Shown piece after piece: positions 12,355 through 22,725 of a DNA stretch of 64,000 nt (position 1 is the first letter of the stretch; every line of letters begins with the position of its first letter). This DNA is from Quercus robur. Its lineage: Eukaryota; Streptophyta; Magnoliopsida; Fagales; Fagaceae. The notes beneath the pieces are model-generated. The model ran no database searches, was not told the origin of the DNA, and worked only from the letters and a program-made list of their open reading frames with translations. The stretch spans positions 47,023,942 through 47,087,941 of the forward strand of contig NC_065542.1 in NCBI RefSeq assembly GCF_932294415.1, read 5' to 3'. The position numbers were made by a program, and so were the translations under genes.

Positions 12355-12600
12355 TTAAATATTTAATGAGTTATAGACCCAAGATGCAGGATCTTCTCCC
12401 TTGAATCTGGGAAAATCCAATTTCACACTCTTGGACAAATTGGGCATAGGTGAGGATATATGGTTTTGGTTTATCGGTGTTTTTGATGGTTGAGGCAATT
12501 GTAATTGATTTTGTTGTCTCTTTTCCTTTGCTTTAGTGAGTTTCTGCAAAGCAATTGTTACATGGTTTAATTGATGAGAAATTTATTGTAAGGATCTAGC
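12355..12600 (-). mobile_element. LTR retrotransposon gag remnant (Gypsy-like)
   Basis: The minus strand reads a short lysine/glutamine-rich stretch and then VKLDFPRFKGEDPASWV, the start of the plant retrotransposon gag domain. Only this scrap of the element is recognisable, with no polymerase region or LTRs beside it. An old, broken fossil. Confidence 0.6.
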
Positions 12601-12661
12601 ATGGTGGTCTATGGTTTTGAAAAAAAACAACTTTCAATCTCAAGTCTCAACCATTGAATAA

Positions 12662-13279
12662 AAAAGGGAAAAATGCCCATACACCCCTTAAATTTTCAAC
12701 TACTGGCCAAAAGACCCCCTCAACTTTTATATTGGTCAATTCACACCTTAAACTATTCACATCTAACAAATCAATACTTCTATTAGCTTAGTGTTAAAAA
12801 ACTAATAGAATAAAATCATGTGAGATCACTGAGATACACGTGAGATTTAAAAAGTAGCAAACTTAATGTTATTAATGTGAAACCGATGGAAAGAAGAGAG
12901 AGCTACGTCTGTGCATCGGAGAGAGGAGAGAGATGTGGAACCAAAGCCACCGTGACAGGTAGCTCCGCCATTGGCAGCGATATGACGGAGCTACTTGTCA
13001 CTGTGGCTCTGGTTCCACGTCTCTCTCCTCTGTCTGGTGCACAGAAGTAGCTCTCTCTTCTTTCCATCGGTTTCACATTAATAACATTGAGTTTGCTACT
13101 TTTTAAATCTTACATGTATCTCACATGATTTTATTATGTTAGTTTTTTAACGCTAAGTTAACAAAAGTATTGATTTGGCAGTTGTGAATAGTTTAAGGAG
13201 TAAATTGGTCAATATAAAAGTTGAGGGGGTCTTTTGGCCAGCGGTTGAAAGTTTAGAGCGTGTAAGAGCATTTTTCCCA
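12662..13279. mobile_element. 620-bp foldback (hairpin) element
   Basis: The left arm (about 12662-12969) and right arm (about 12983-13279) are reverse complements over almost their full length. Examples: GACCCCCTCAACTTTTATA (12713) pairs with TATAAAAGTTGAGGGGGTC (13216), and GGTAGCTCCG (12958) pairs with CGGAGCTACT (12985). The unpaired loop is only about 15 bases. The element looks like a MITE whose terminal repeats make up nearly the whole length. The outer sequence, (A/G)CCCCTTAAATTTTCAA..., is a common plant MITE end. No target duplication was clear. A transcript through it would fold into a long duplex. Confidence 0.88.
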
Positions 13280-13446
13280 ATAAAAAAAGTTAAAGAAAAA
13301 AAAAAGTAAAGGTTAAAAAGTGAAAATGTGAAAATATTTTTGAGAGGAAAATGAGGTATTACATTAGATACGTGAACCCAATTCAAAGAAAGGAAGTTTC
13401 TCTCCAAACTAGTTTGGAGAAAAACTCTTTAAAATTATCATATATC

Positions 13447-13732
13447 TCTTTTTTGGGTGTGAATTTTGAAACCATTGAATTTCATGTTCTTTATGTACTT
13501 AACATGCATATCAAATTTCATTCAAATCATATGTTATTTACTATTCGATCAATAAATTTAGTTTTTATACACAATTTTAGATCACAAAAATTTGAAATTT
13601 TAATATTTCTTTGATAACATAGCAATTGATCTTTGATCTTCTTGAAATTTTGCATGCATGAAGGATATAATAAGAAGTAAGAACGTGCAATCAATAGTTA
13701 GATTTTCAAAATTTACACTCAATATAAAGATA
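13447..13732 (+). repeat. solitary diverged satellite-like monomer
   Basis: A single forward unit that aligns end to end with the 345-bp monomer of the array at 1-2945. It shares CATGTTCTNTATG, CTTAACATGCAT, GATCTTTGATCTTCTTGAAATTTTG (compare GATCTCCTTGAAATTTTG in the array) and the closing TTCAAAATTTACACTNAAT. Identity by eye is about 70 percent. It is adjacent to a MITE carrying the same sequence in reverse. Confidence 0.75.
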
Positions 13733-14128
13733 CGGACAAAGTTTAGCTACAAAATTAGTTATACCTTAGGCTACAACCTTACTCAATATCTTTTTATTGG
13801 AGATAAACTTTGATAAATCCACCATTAGATTACATCTTCTTTTTATATCTTCCATACTTATAAAATTTTTAGAAAATTAAAGATCAACAACTATGTCATC
13901 AATAAATTGTTTAAATGCAAGTTTTTGTAGTTTAACATTATGCACAAAATATAAACTTATAGATTATATAGTAAATAATATTTGATTTATACGAAATTTG
14001 ACTTGTGTATTTAGAGTGTAAAGAATATGCAATCAATAGTTAAATTTTCAAAATATGTAGTAATGTTTAATTTATTGAGTAAGGTTGTAGTTTTAGGCTA
14101 CAGTTAGTTTTATAGCTAAATTTTGTCT
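13733..14128. mobile_element. MITE with long inverted ends, satellite-related core
   Basis: About 396 bp. The left end (13733-13789) and right end (14073-14128) form an imperfect inverted repeat of about 55 bp: GACAAAGTTTAGCTACAAAA against the inverse of TTTTATAGCTAAATTTTGTC, and GGCTACAACCTTACTCAATA against TATTGAGTAAGGTTGTAG. Flanks carry an 8-bp direct duplication, TAAAGATA (13725-13732 and 14129-14136). The core (13860-14000) is a reverse-complement relative of the 345-bp satellite monomer. An 8-bp duplication with long ends could be hAT or Mutator-like; I cannot decide. Confidence 0.78.
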
Positions 14129-14136
14129 TAAAGATA

Positions 14137-15780
14137 TATAAAGAGTTTGAAGGGATGGAGATAAACTTTGTTTAATCCAGAAGCATGTATCTTTTTTTTT
14201 TCTTTTTTCTTTTTTCCCAAAAAAAAAAAAAACAAAAAGGCATATATCCTTTTAATAGGGACAGCACAAACCTGGAAAAAAAAAAAGAAAAAGAAATGTA
14301 AGCCTGAGTGACACGTCAGCTTACTTGGTTTTCATCGGATCCTATGACAAATTCCCACACAAATAAATTAAATAGAATACACAACAAATCAAGCCTCTAG
14401 TTCTTAGAACTCGCTATAGTGTGCGTATATAATTTTAAATTTACGAACATGTCTCTTATTCAGTCCCATGTGAGGCCTACAAATACTTATTTGTGCCCAT
14501 GGAATTTAAACACTTCAACGTCCTAGTCTTCATGCTCTAAATATCTCCTTGCCCACATGCTTAACCAAAATTTATAATTAATATTTGCACTATTTTTAAA
14601 ATGAAGCATTGTTTAATCAAACTTTATTTTTACTATATTTTTATATCAAATGATGAAGCATTGTTTGATCAAAATGGAGTTTGTCTAACTGGCCAAGAAT
14701 TGGTGGCTAGTAATAATGTTTTATTTTTCCTTGTACTATAATGAAATTATAATCTGCATCTATGGCTTGTTATGCTACATTGGTATCCTTTTGCTTTTGT
14801 GTAATCGGAACTTATGCTAATTGCTGTTCTACCCATGGATCTATACTCTAACCAATTCATAATTTTACATCTCCGATTAACATATAACATATAAAGACAC
14901 ATTTAAGCCAAACAATGTAAGCTCAATGAGTATGAGCTCAACTATATTATACTAATATATAACTTGTGCATATGCACAATACAATTTAAAAAAAAAAAAA
15001 TCAATTATACACATATATAGATTTAAATTATACTCTCTTTCTCTTATTTTTTATTTGATTTTTTTTTAATTTCTTTTGGATATGCACAAGAGTTTACTCT
15101 TTTTTTTTTTTTTTTTTTTTTGTTTATTGAGTTCTTGATGATTTTTTTATATTAGACTCTTCGTCTTTTACACCTCATTAATTTACCTAGAACAAAAATT
15201 TAAAAAAAAAAAAAAACTTAAACAGGAGACCTAGTGCAAAATTAGACAACAATTGGAATTCAATTTAGAACCTAATTGGATTTTCTCTTAGTTTCGTCTA
15301 TTAATATATATATATATATATATATATAAATTAACCGCTCATTCTTCTCATCATTATTCAATGTGAAACTTTATTCACACATATACACTTAACGTCAAAT
15401 ACTCACATTTCTTATGTTCCAGTAAATTGGTAGGTCGGCTGATTTTCCATATATACTATTGTACAACAATTAGGACCATTCAATTTCACTTCAAGAGCCT
15501 TTCTCTATCATCAAATGAGCTTTCTTTCATAACCATCCTAAATTTAGTCCATTCTGTGTTGGGCTCTTAAGTTTTCTTTTGAGTTAAAGAGCACCTGAGT
15601 AAATCTTGGGCCAAGTAAATCCTAAAATGTGATCCATAACATGGGGACCAACCAGATCGATGAATACATACAAGTGTATGGTTAATAAAAATGCCAACAG
15701 TGCTAAGCACATCTTGGCTCTTAATAAAATAAAAATTTGCTTAGTACCCACCACATGATCATCTTATATACAATACTAAA
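14137..15780. other. AT-rich intergenic DNA upstream of the 16.5-kb gene
   Basis: Contains homopolymer A and T runs (14189-14232, 15101-15121), a (TA)n tract at 15304-15328 and no open frame of substance. The 3' part is probably the promoter region of the next gene. A TATA-like TTATATAC lies near 15764, but no transcription start can be fixed from sequence alone. Confidence 0.4.
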
Positions 15781-16515
15781 CCCATGTTATGCAGAATCAC
15801 AAGCCAACCCTCACCCACTCACTGCCCGGTTGTCTAACCATCTTCCTCAGATTCAGTACAATTTCCCTTGTCTTCATCTCCCAAAAGGCTCATAGACTAG
15901 ACAGGAATCTCTAGCAAGTAGACAGCACAGATAGATCTCTTAGTGCTGTCCATTTGACCAAGAAACTCATCCATCTTTCTCACTCTTGGGCTTGCACACA
16001 CGCACACACAAACACATACACTACACTATATATGAAGGAAGTTCCAAGTATTAAACATAGACATGCAGGTAAACCTTTTGTACTTCTTGACCACATAGTC
16101 AAATGTGTAGCATCCACACCAAAGCTAATGTCCCTCTTGGTGAATTGTAGCAGATTCTCCATCTGAACCCTGGGGGTGAATACTTCTAGTCCTTCCAACA
16201 ACAAAAAGATACTATTAGTGGTAAGCCAAAGGTTCAGATGCTTTTTTGGAAATTAATATTAATGCACATTTTAAGGGACTAATTTTACTCTCTTTTTCTT
16301 CAGATCGAAAGGCTGAATCAAAAGATATAATTTTGTTTAAGCATTGTGGGGTCGGTTGAAGATTGAAGAAACTTGAAGGTAGCTAATTGGGTTGTGTAAA
16401 TTTCAAGCCATTTACAATTTTATGCAGGAGAGATATTGCAAAGTCTTGCTTCTATAGTACCCTCAATTTTAAAAGACTTGAAAGTTGTAATAGAAGGCAT
16501 CGTTGGATCCAATCA

Positions 16516-17584
16516 ATGAAAATGAAGAAAGAAGATATTACTCGAGGACTTGGAATCAGTCACAAGGTGGATTCTGCTACTCATGCAGGAAATAAAGTCT
16601 TACCAATTACTGAGGCCACATTGTCAACCTCGACTAACACAAATGGCCAAAGTCAAAGTGGCTCGTCGGAAAACAAAGATAGGCTTAAAGGGGATAAAAG
16701 CAAAACTATGTCAAGAATGAAGGAGCTATTGAGATGGGCTGCTGCTGCAAAATCAGAGAAGGGAGGAAAGTTTATTGGTCGAAAGGTACATTATTTAACC
16801 ATATGATTCAAAATTTTCTTAAAGTTTCTTTCATCATTAGGCATTGATATGCATGTTGCATGTTTAATATATATATTATTCTTCCTGAAATCTGCACACC
16901 AGTATATGTAATCACCACATCCAATAGCTATAAATATCAAACTTTCCATAATATTTATCTGTGACAGATGGAAATCTAGTAACAACTTAATTTTACATTC
17001 ATTTACACTAACTTTAGGTAGATTCATAACCTAAGATAGCTTTAATTGAAAACTTAATTAATTAGTGCATGTGTCAAATATATGTCATTTCCTAATGCAT
17101 ATCTTTGCACTGAAATAGCATAGGTTTTTGATTTTGAAAAATAGACTAAAAGAAAAAGATTATATATCTTCAGGTTCTACAATTCCGGAATCGTGGAAGC
17201 CTAAAAGCAGTACCAGATGATGATCAACTAAGCAACGATTCTCCTAAGATCAGTTTCAGGTGGGATGTGGAAAGTTGTTCCACCACTTCCTCTGCATACT
17301 CAGCAATGTCTATGCCTGCCTCATATAAAATTAATGACCAAACGATCAACATTACATCATCAATTTCAACTCCTATTCAAGACAAGGATCACAACACTCC
17401 TAGGAAAGGAAATTGGATAACCACAGACTCTGAATGTAAGACCCTTTTCCCTTTATTCAATTGTGTTTTATTTTTCAAGAAAAAAAAGAAAAAGAAAATG
17501 CCACGTCTCCCTGTTAAACTAACCCTTTTTCTTTTTTTTTTTTTAATTTTTTTTAATTTTACAGTTGTGGTGCTAGAGCTATGA
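16516..17584 (+). CDS. plant protein of unknown function, three coding exons
   Basis: Coding exons are 16516-16785, 17174-17435 and 17565-17584, giving 183 residues. Both introns are GT-AG: GAAAG|GTACAT to CTTCAG|GTTCTA, and CTGAAT|GTAAGA to TTACAG|TTGTGG. The last exon has only 20 nt and encodes the end FVVLEL. The start is the first in-frame ATG of the open stretch; the reading frame stays open upstream to 16387 without an ATG. The N-terminus is polar. A basic block [20 protein letters not shown] then [13 protein letters not shown] looks like the conserved core, followed by [20 protein letters not shown] and the end [15 protein letters not shown]. No signal peptide or membrane segment is visible. 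I remember plant proteins of this look but no function, so none is given. A possible 5' UTR intron has a donor near 16221 and an acceptor TTTTTCTTCAG near 16303. Confidence 0.82.
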
Positions 17585-18239
17585 AGAGGAGTTGAAAGAT
17601 GATCTTCCATGGTTAAAACTAAAATCAACTACTTAGGCTATGTTTTACAAGTATTGGTAGCTGGTTCTGCTTCATTCTAGTTTCTCTGAAATAACAGAGC
17701 AATTTAATGTAATATCAGTGTAAGGATCTGAAATTAATATACCAGCACCATATTGAAGATGGCCTAGGCCTAGCTACTTTGTGACTTAACTACTGTGGAT
17801 GACAAGAGAATGTCGTGAAATCTGTATTGTATCTCTCAACAATGATAGATGGATAATTTTTTGACTGACCTCATCCAAGATTTTTTTGGTTTAATATAGG
17901 TAATTAAAGTGTTTAATTTGTTGCCTTTTGAAATTATATAATTTATGTGTTAGCATTTTAATATTTTGTAATTAAAATGAATAAATATAATAATAATATA
18001 AATGTAAAGATATGAGAGGTAATATAGAAGATAAGGAGTTAAAGAAATGTTTAATTCCTTGTTGAAAATGAGAGATACTTTTTTGTTGGTTTTAAGTGTG
18101 GTGATTAATGGGCTAAAATGTATTGAGGAAGATATTAGGCCAGATATATGCGCAAAGGAAAGGTGAAGGGAGTAGGTGTACGACATTTGTTGGACTATGA
18201 AGCTTAATCTTGAATCGTGCTTTGATGTCTCCAAGTTGG
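17585..18239. other. 3' flank of the unknown gene
   Basis: The first 200-250 bases are probably the 3' UTR of the preceding gene (AATTTAATGTAATATC near 17701 could serve polyadenylation). The remainder is AT-rich with no gene. Confidence 0.35.
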
Positions 18240-18847
18240 ATGTGTGATTGAATGTATTTGATTTGATGTCGATGACTTTTGGCTTAATCTCAAACTAGAA
18301 CAAAGGAACTTGAAGGAAAATCTCTACTTTAATTTGAAGAAGTAGGAATGAGTTTTGATTTTGAGAGAGTAAAAGTGTCTTTTGAACTTAGAGATGACTC
18401 TTTATTTTAGCAGAGTATTAGTAGGTTTTCTTTTCTAAGTTTTTGTCAATTTTCTCATATAAGAAGCCTTTATTTATAGGTAACTCAATAGTATTTGATT
18501 TGAAATTTTATCTCAGCATTTATTGAGATTTAACTACAAATTTGGCTTTAATTTTGGTTTGCATTTAATAAGAACCCATATGAGTTTCTTTTTTTTTTTT
18601 TTTTTTTTTTTTGACGTTGTCACATGACTTTTTTCATTTGATATTGTCACATGGATTTACGTGACTTGTGACATGTGTCATTTTTATGTGAGTCACGATA
18701 ACTCAAATACTTGATATGTGGTTTGATTTAATTTGCCGATCGTCCTCTGTTAATATATATTATCAATTGAAAATTAATTTGATCACAAATATTTAACCAC
18801 AATCAATTGAATGGTTGTGAATACATCATAAAACTTTGATGTCTACA
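18240..18847 (-). mobile_element. possible LTR fragment
   Basis: Read on the minus strand, the segment starts TGTAGACATCAAAG (18847) and contains CCTATAAATAAAGGC (around 18470-18482), a TATA box placed as in a plant LTR promoter. The other end is not clear and may reach below 18240. No internal region with genes is present, so at most this is a solo or partial LTR. Family not assigned. The edge calls are weak. Confidence 0.4.
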
Positions 18848-19802
18848 GATACATACCCCTAAAATAAGGGATTTACATTGTAGACACTACTTTAATTTTA
18901 CACACACAAAAACAAAAACAAACAAACCATTCAACAACGATGCCTTGCCATGACTAGCTGACGACGCAACGCCAACACTGCCATCCCACGCCTCACCCTA
19001 GGCCCTAATATACATCATCATTTAGTAAACTTTACTAATTTACTGATTAAATTTTTCTGTCTTTTTCATAAAAAAAAGAAGAAGTAAAGTTAGACTAGTT
19101 AGTGATTCAAGAAAAAAAATTGGTAAAATTAGTGCTAGTATTTGATAGGTTAATGAGTAGTATGAGTAGTGCGTTATTTATTTGAAATGCTGATATGTAG
19201 CAGTGGATGCAGGGAAATGACGCATGGCTTGGTCCTGGTGAGTGGGGTGTGTTGTTGGATATAGCTGGTTGAATTTTGTCTTGTAGTTTATAATTTATTT
19301 TTTTTATCAAAGATTATCAAAGACAAAGACAAAGAGATAAGAAACAAAGATAAAAACAATAACAATGGCATAATAAAATAAAAATGGCACACATCAACTT
19401 TACATAATAAAATTGTCACACATGCTCACGTTATTGACTCGTAGTGCTATAATTAAATGAATGCTTAATTGGATTATTATTATTATTATTTGTTTATACT
19501 TCTACCCTTTTAACTCAAACTTTGAACTCCATCTTTTTTTTTTTTTTTTTTTTGAGAAACAAACACACATACACACAAGGGAGAGGAAAAGGAGTTCTAC
19601 CACAAATGCACACCACAACTCTACTCAAAAACCATGATAACTTTTAAGAGAGGGTGGAGCAAGTTATTGATCTCCATCCTTGTATCTAAACAAACCTTCT
19701 CAAAAATATTGTCCAAAAAAACGCTCATGCCACATAATAAGCGAGTATATAATACTGTAATACAAAGATGATTAGCCTTTAGAAAAAAGAAATTATGACT
19801 AT
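18848..19802. other. spacer with possible SINE-like tail
   Basis: No gene seen. At 19530-19700 a T20 run is followed by GAGAAACAAACACACATACAC, and a similar T-run plus AGAAACACATACGCACACAT occurs at 33100. The two may be minus-strand copies of one short retroposon family, but I could not find both ends. Confidence 0.35.
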
Positions 19803-20032
19803 TTTTTTTTTTCTTAATGAAAGCAAACTTGTATTAAAGCAACGGCAGCAACAGGACACAAACAAACAGAACAAACAAAAAAAGAACTAAAGCTTGATCA
19901 TGAGCCCATTGCTCGTTTTAATCCAAGCCCATTTATTCGCTTGATCATGAGCCCACATGGAAGCTTTGTTTACAGCTGCAACTGAAGCTTGATCAAACAA
20001 TTCACTGATTAAACTATCATTCCAACCAGCCT

Positions 20033-20200
20033 CATTTTTTTTTTTTTTTTTTTACAAGATAGAATTCTACTTTAATCTAATCTAAGTGTATATGTGTGTG
20101 AAGCTCCCTCCTAGAGACTTGAACCCTGGCCCTTGCCCCCCACACCCTACAAGCATTTATACTTATGAAGTGACCATCACACCAAGGATGTGCGGTGGTA
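20033..20200 (-). mobile_element. tRNA-derived SINE, full length
   Basis: Read on the minus strand, the element starts CCACCGCACATCCTTGGTGTG. It has an A-box-like TTGGTGTGATGGTC and a B box GGTTCAAGTCTC about 60 bases on, and ends in an A-run (T-run at 20036-20054 on the plus strand). It is flanked by a perfect 14-bp duplication ATTCCAACCAGCCT (20019-20032 and 20201-20214). Pol III boxes, tail and duplication together make this a retrotransposed SINE sitting inside the older LINE. Confidence 0.9.
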
Positions 20201-20484
20201 ATTCCAACCAGCCTTTAACTGGTTTAACAATTGTGACACCACCAAACAAGAACTCCTAGTTGGGTCCTTTGGGATTGGCAAGAAACCAGGCATATCGATC
20301 CGGGAGCCATAGGTCCTCCCAAACCAAAATATACTCCTCAGACCCAACTAGTTTACAAGTTCCTTGTTTTAGGATCTTATTCCCATTCTTAATACTCCAC
20401 CAAGCCCAAGATGCATTAGAACTTTTAGTTGAATTTAACTAGTTTGCTTTGAGCTTGTACTCTGCTTTTTGAACTTTCACACAC

Positions 20485-20546
20485 AAGCTACTCTTGCCTA
20501 TCTCAAAAAAAAAAAAAAAAAAAAAAAAAAAGGCTACTTTTGCCTA
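20485..20546 (+). repeat. A-tract between short direct repeats
   Basis: GCTACTCTTGCCTA at 20485 is followed by TCTC and an A-run of about 29. GCTACTTTTGCCTA (one mismatch) then resumes at 20533. The surrounding LINE sequence reads through if one copy of the repeat and the A-run are left out. It looks like a retroposed insert consisting almost only of poly(A). Confidence 0.55.
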
Positions 20547-20834
20547 CAATACCCACCACCCAAATTTAGCTAATAGAGCAATGTTGATGTCTTCAAATTT
20601 CTTAAAACCCAAACCATCTTGATTCTTTGGCTTTCAAAGATTTGCCCAAGCAAGTGGTGTGAGATAATGTTTAGAATCACTGAATCACTCTTAGGATTCT
20701 ACCAAAAACACCTCACTATTGTGTCCAATCTTTCATTCAGCTTACTTTGAAGCTTAAAAATTGACATTGTATAATTGGGAATAGCCTGAGCTACTAATTT
20801 GATCAAAGTAGCTCTCAAAATGGATGGAGTCGCG

Positions 20835-22725
20835 TGTTATATATTGACTCTCAAAATGGAAGTTCTACTGATTATATTTTTCCCTTTAAATTAAGAATTT
20901 TACAATTGAATCGCCACTTACTTAATTATTGAAATAAATAAGAAAATCAAAATTAAAAAAAAAAATTCCTCATTTTATTGATTTGCAAATGAATTTACAT
21001 TGATAATAAGAAATTGTATGACTTTAGTCCTAGATACAATCTAAGATAAAGTACATGATTTTGTTTCCTAGTTACAATCTAGAAATTGAAAATTACATGG
21101 GCAAGTATTGATCTATCAACTCTTGATCTAAACTCGGAGGCTATGTTACAACGTGTGAAGGTGTTAGGCACCTCCCTTACCTATTGAAACTAGTCTTTTA
21201 GACTATAGTGGCCAACATTCATATCATATCATCCAATATGTTATTAATCAATTTGCATGTTGAATTTAATGTGTGTGTATGTGATAAACCCTAATTCCAT
21301 TTATTAAATATTGCATTTCGATTGAAAAACTAAATTATAGTGAATGTGTGTGGGTGGTGATATCCTAGATTCAAGAATATGAGAGAATTATGAAACTAAC
21401 TTGTTTTTCATATTTTGTATGTGGACTTAAGATCAAAGCTAGTGTCATGCATGAACATGTAATGAACAACTAAGAACATGTGAAGAACGCATATGAACAT
21501 TTAAGAACATTCAAATATATTCAAGGAATTTAAATAATTACTAGCATGCTTTAATTTTAATCTCATCATAGCAATATAAAATAACAAGTTAGGGAAAGAG
21601 ATTATACCTGCATGCAAGATCCACATGGTGAAGGAGGAAGCTTTTGCAATAGGCCTTAAGGGTATAATAAAAAAGAAGAATTAAGAGAGGGAGAGTGAGT
21701 CTTACTCAATATCTTGAGTCTCAAGAAGACCAAAAAATGACAAGACTACTCTACTTCACTAGAACTTAAGAGGGGAGAAGAAATGATATTTTTTTGTGTC
21801 TTGGAACGGAGGAGATGGGAAGTTTATATAGTAGTGGTGAAGAAAATATGAATAGAATGGCATTTAATGAGGATTAACAAAGGATTAAAGAGAATCATAA
21901 ACTTAGACCCTATTTCAGTATTTAGAGAAAGCTAATGCATTAAATTTGGAGGTTGGTGGGAGTAATGAGCAAGCAAAATGTCTAAAACCTCGGTTTTCTA
22001 GTAGCTCCTGTAACAGTTTTCAGAGCTAACTTCGAAAAATCATATCTTTTCTAAATTCTAATCGGAATTGTCTTATTCTTGTGCTTAAATTGAAGCCCTA
22101 GTTGTCTAGTTTCTGGCTAAATTACCTTCATTCACAAATTCAAAATACTCTGAGAGATATCAACAAAATGGTGAACAAAGTTAATTTGTTGGAAAATAGT
22201 TTCAGCATAATTAATATTAATATGCCTCAAATTAGTTCCCAATTAATATTAATAGGTTCCAATTACTTCCATTTCAGAATTAATTAGTCCCAAATTTACT
22301 CTAATTAAAAAGATAATTACACAAATTACTCATTGTATAATTAATGCTTGATTATCTAATTAATCAGGTGTGCACAACCTTACCGTAAGATGTAATCTTA
22401 GCCAATCAAATTATGATATGTCATTAATTTCAAATTGATTATAATTATTACCAATTAGAATCAATTGTTCATGATTACATATAGTCAGACTCAACTTGTG
22501 ATAGTCCATCTCGGCCATTAACTTGATTTGGTGATAACTTTTAATCTGATGATTCGATTAAGACTTATAAACAATCAATTTGATTATTACAACATCAAGA
22601 TCACTTTGATAAAATGAAATTAAGGATCTAGTGGCCACAATTAAGATGTCTATTTTCAATGTGAAATTTCTCTTTTGTCTCCTCCATGTGAGGTTAAATG
22701 TGGGTTGTAAAATGGGGTGTCAACA
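20835..22725 (-). mobile_element. LTR retrotransposon LTR or partial element
   Basis: Read on the minus strand it starts TGTTGACACCCCATTTTAC at 22725 and ends about 20835 in ATATAACA, with short TGTT/AACA inverted ends. A TATA box (CTATATAAAC, near 21820) lies well inside, as expected for an LTR promoter. GGTGCCTAACACC (21160-21175) and a GTGGCGATTC-like motif (20920-20930) are hallmarks of a widespread group of plant Gypsy-type and non-autonomous LTR elements. No gag or polymerase sequence is seen, and no target duplication was found, in keeping with later deletion. A fossil of moderate age. Confidence 0.65.

Noticed and set aside
15954-16204. Short open frames just upstream of the 16.5-kb gene
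   Set aside because: They lie in the likely 5' UTR or promoter and are not supported by any motif.
20033-20200. A possible tRNA gene (A-box and B-box-like words on the minus strand)
   Set aside because: No cloverleaf closes, and an A-tail and 14-bp duplications are present, so it is a SINE.
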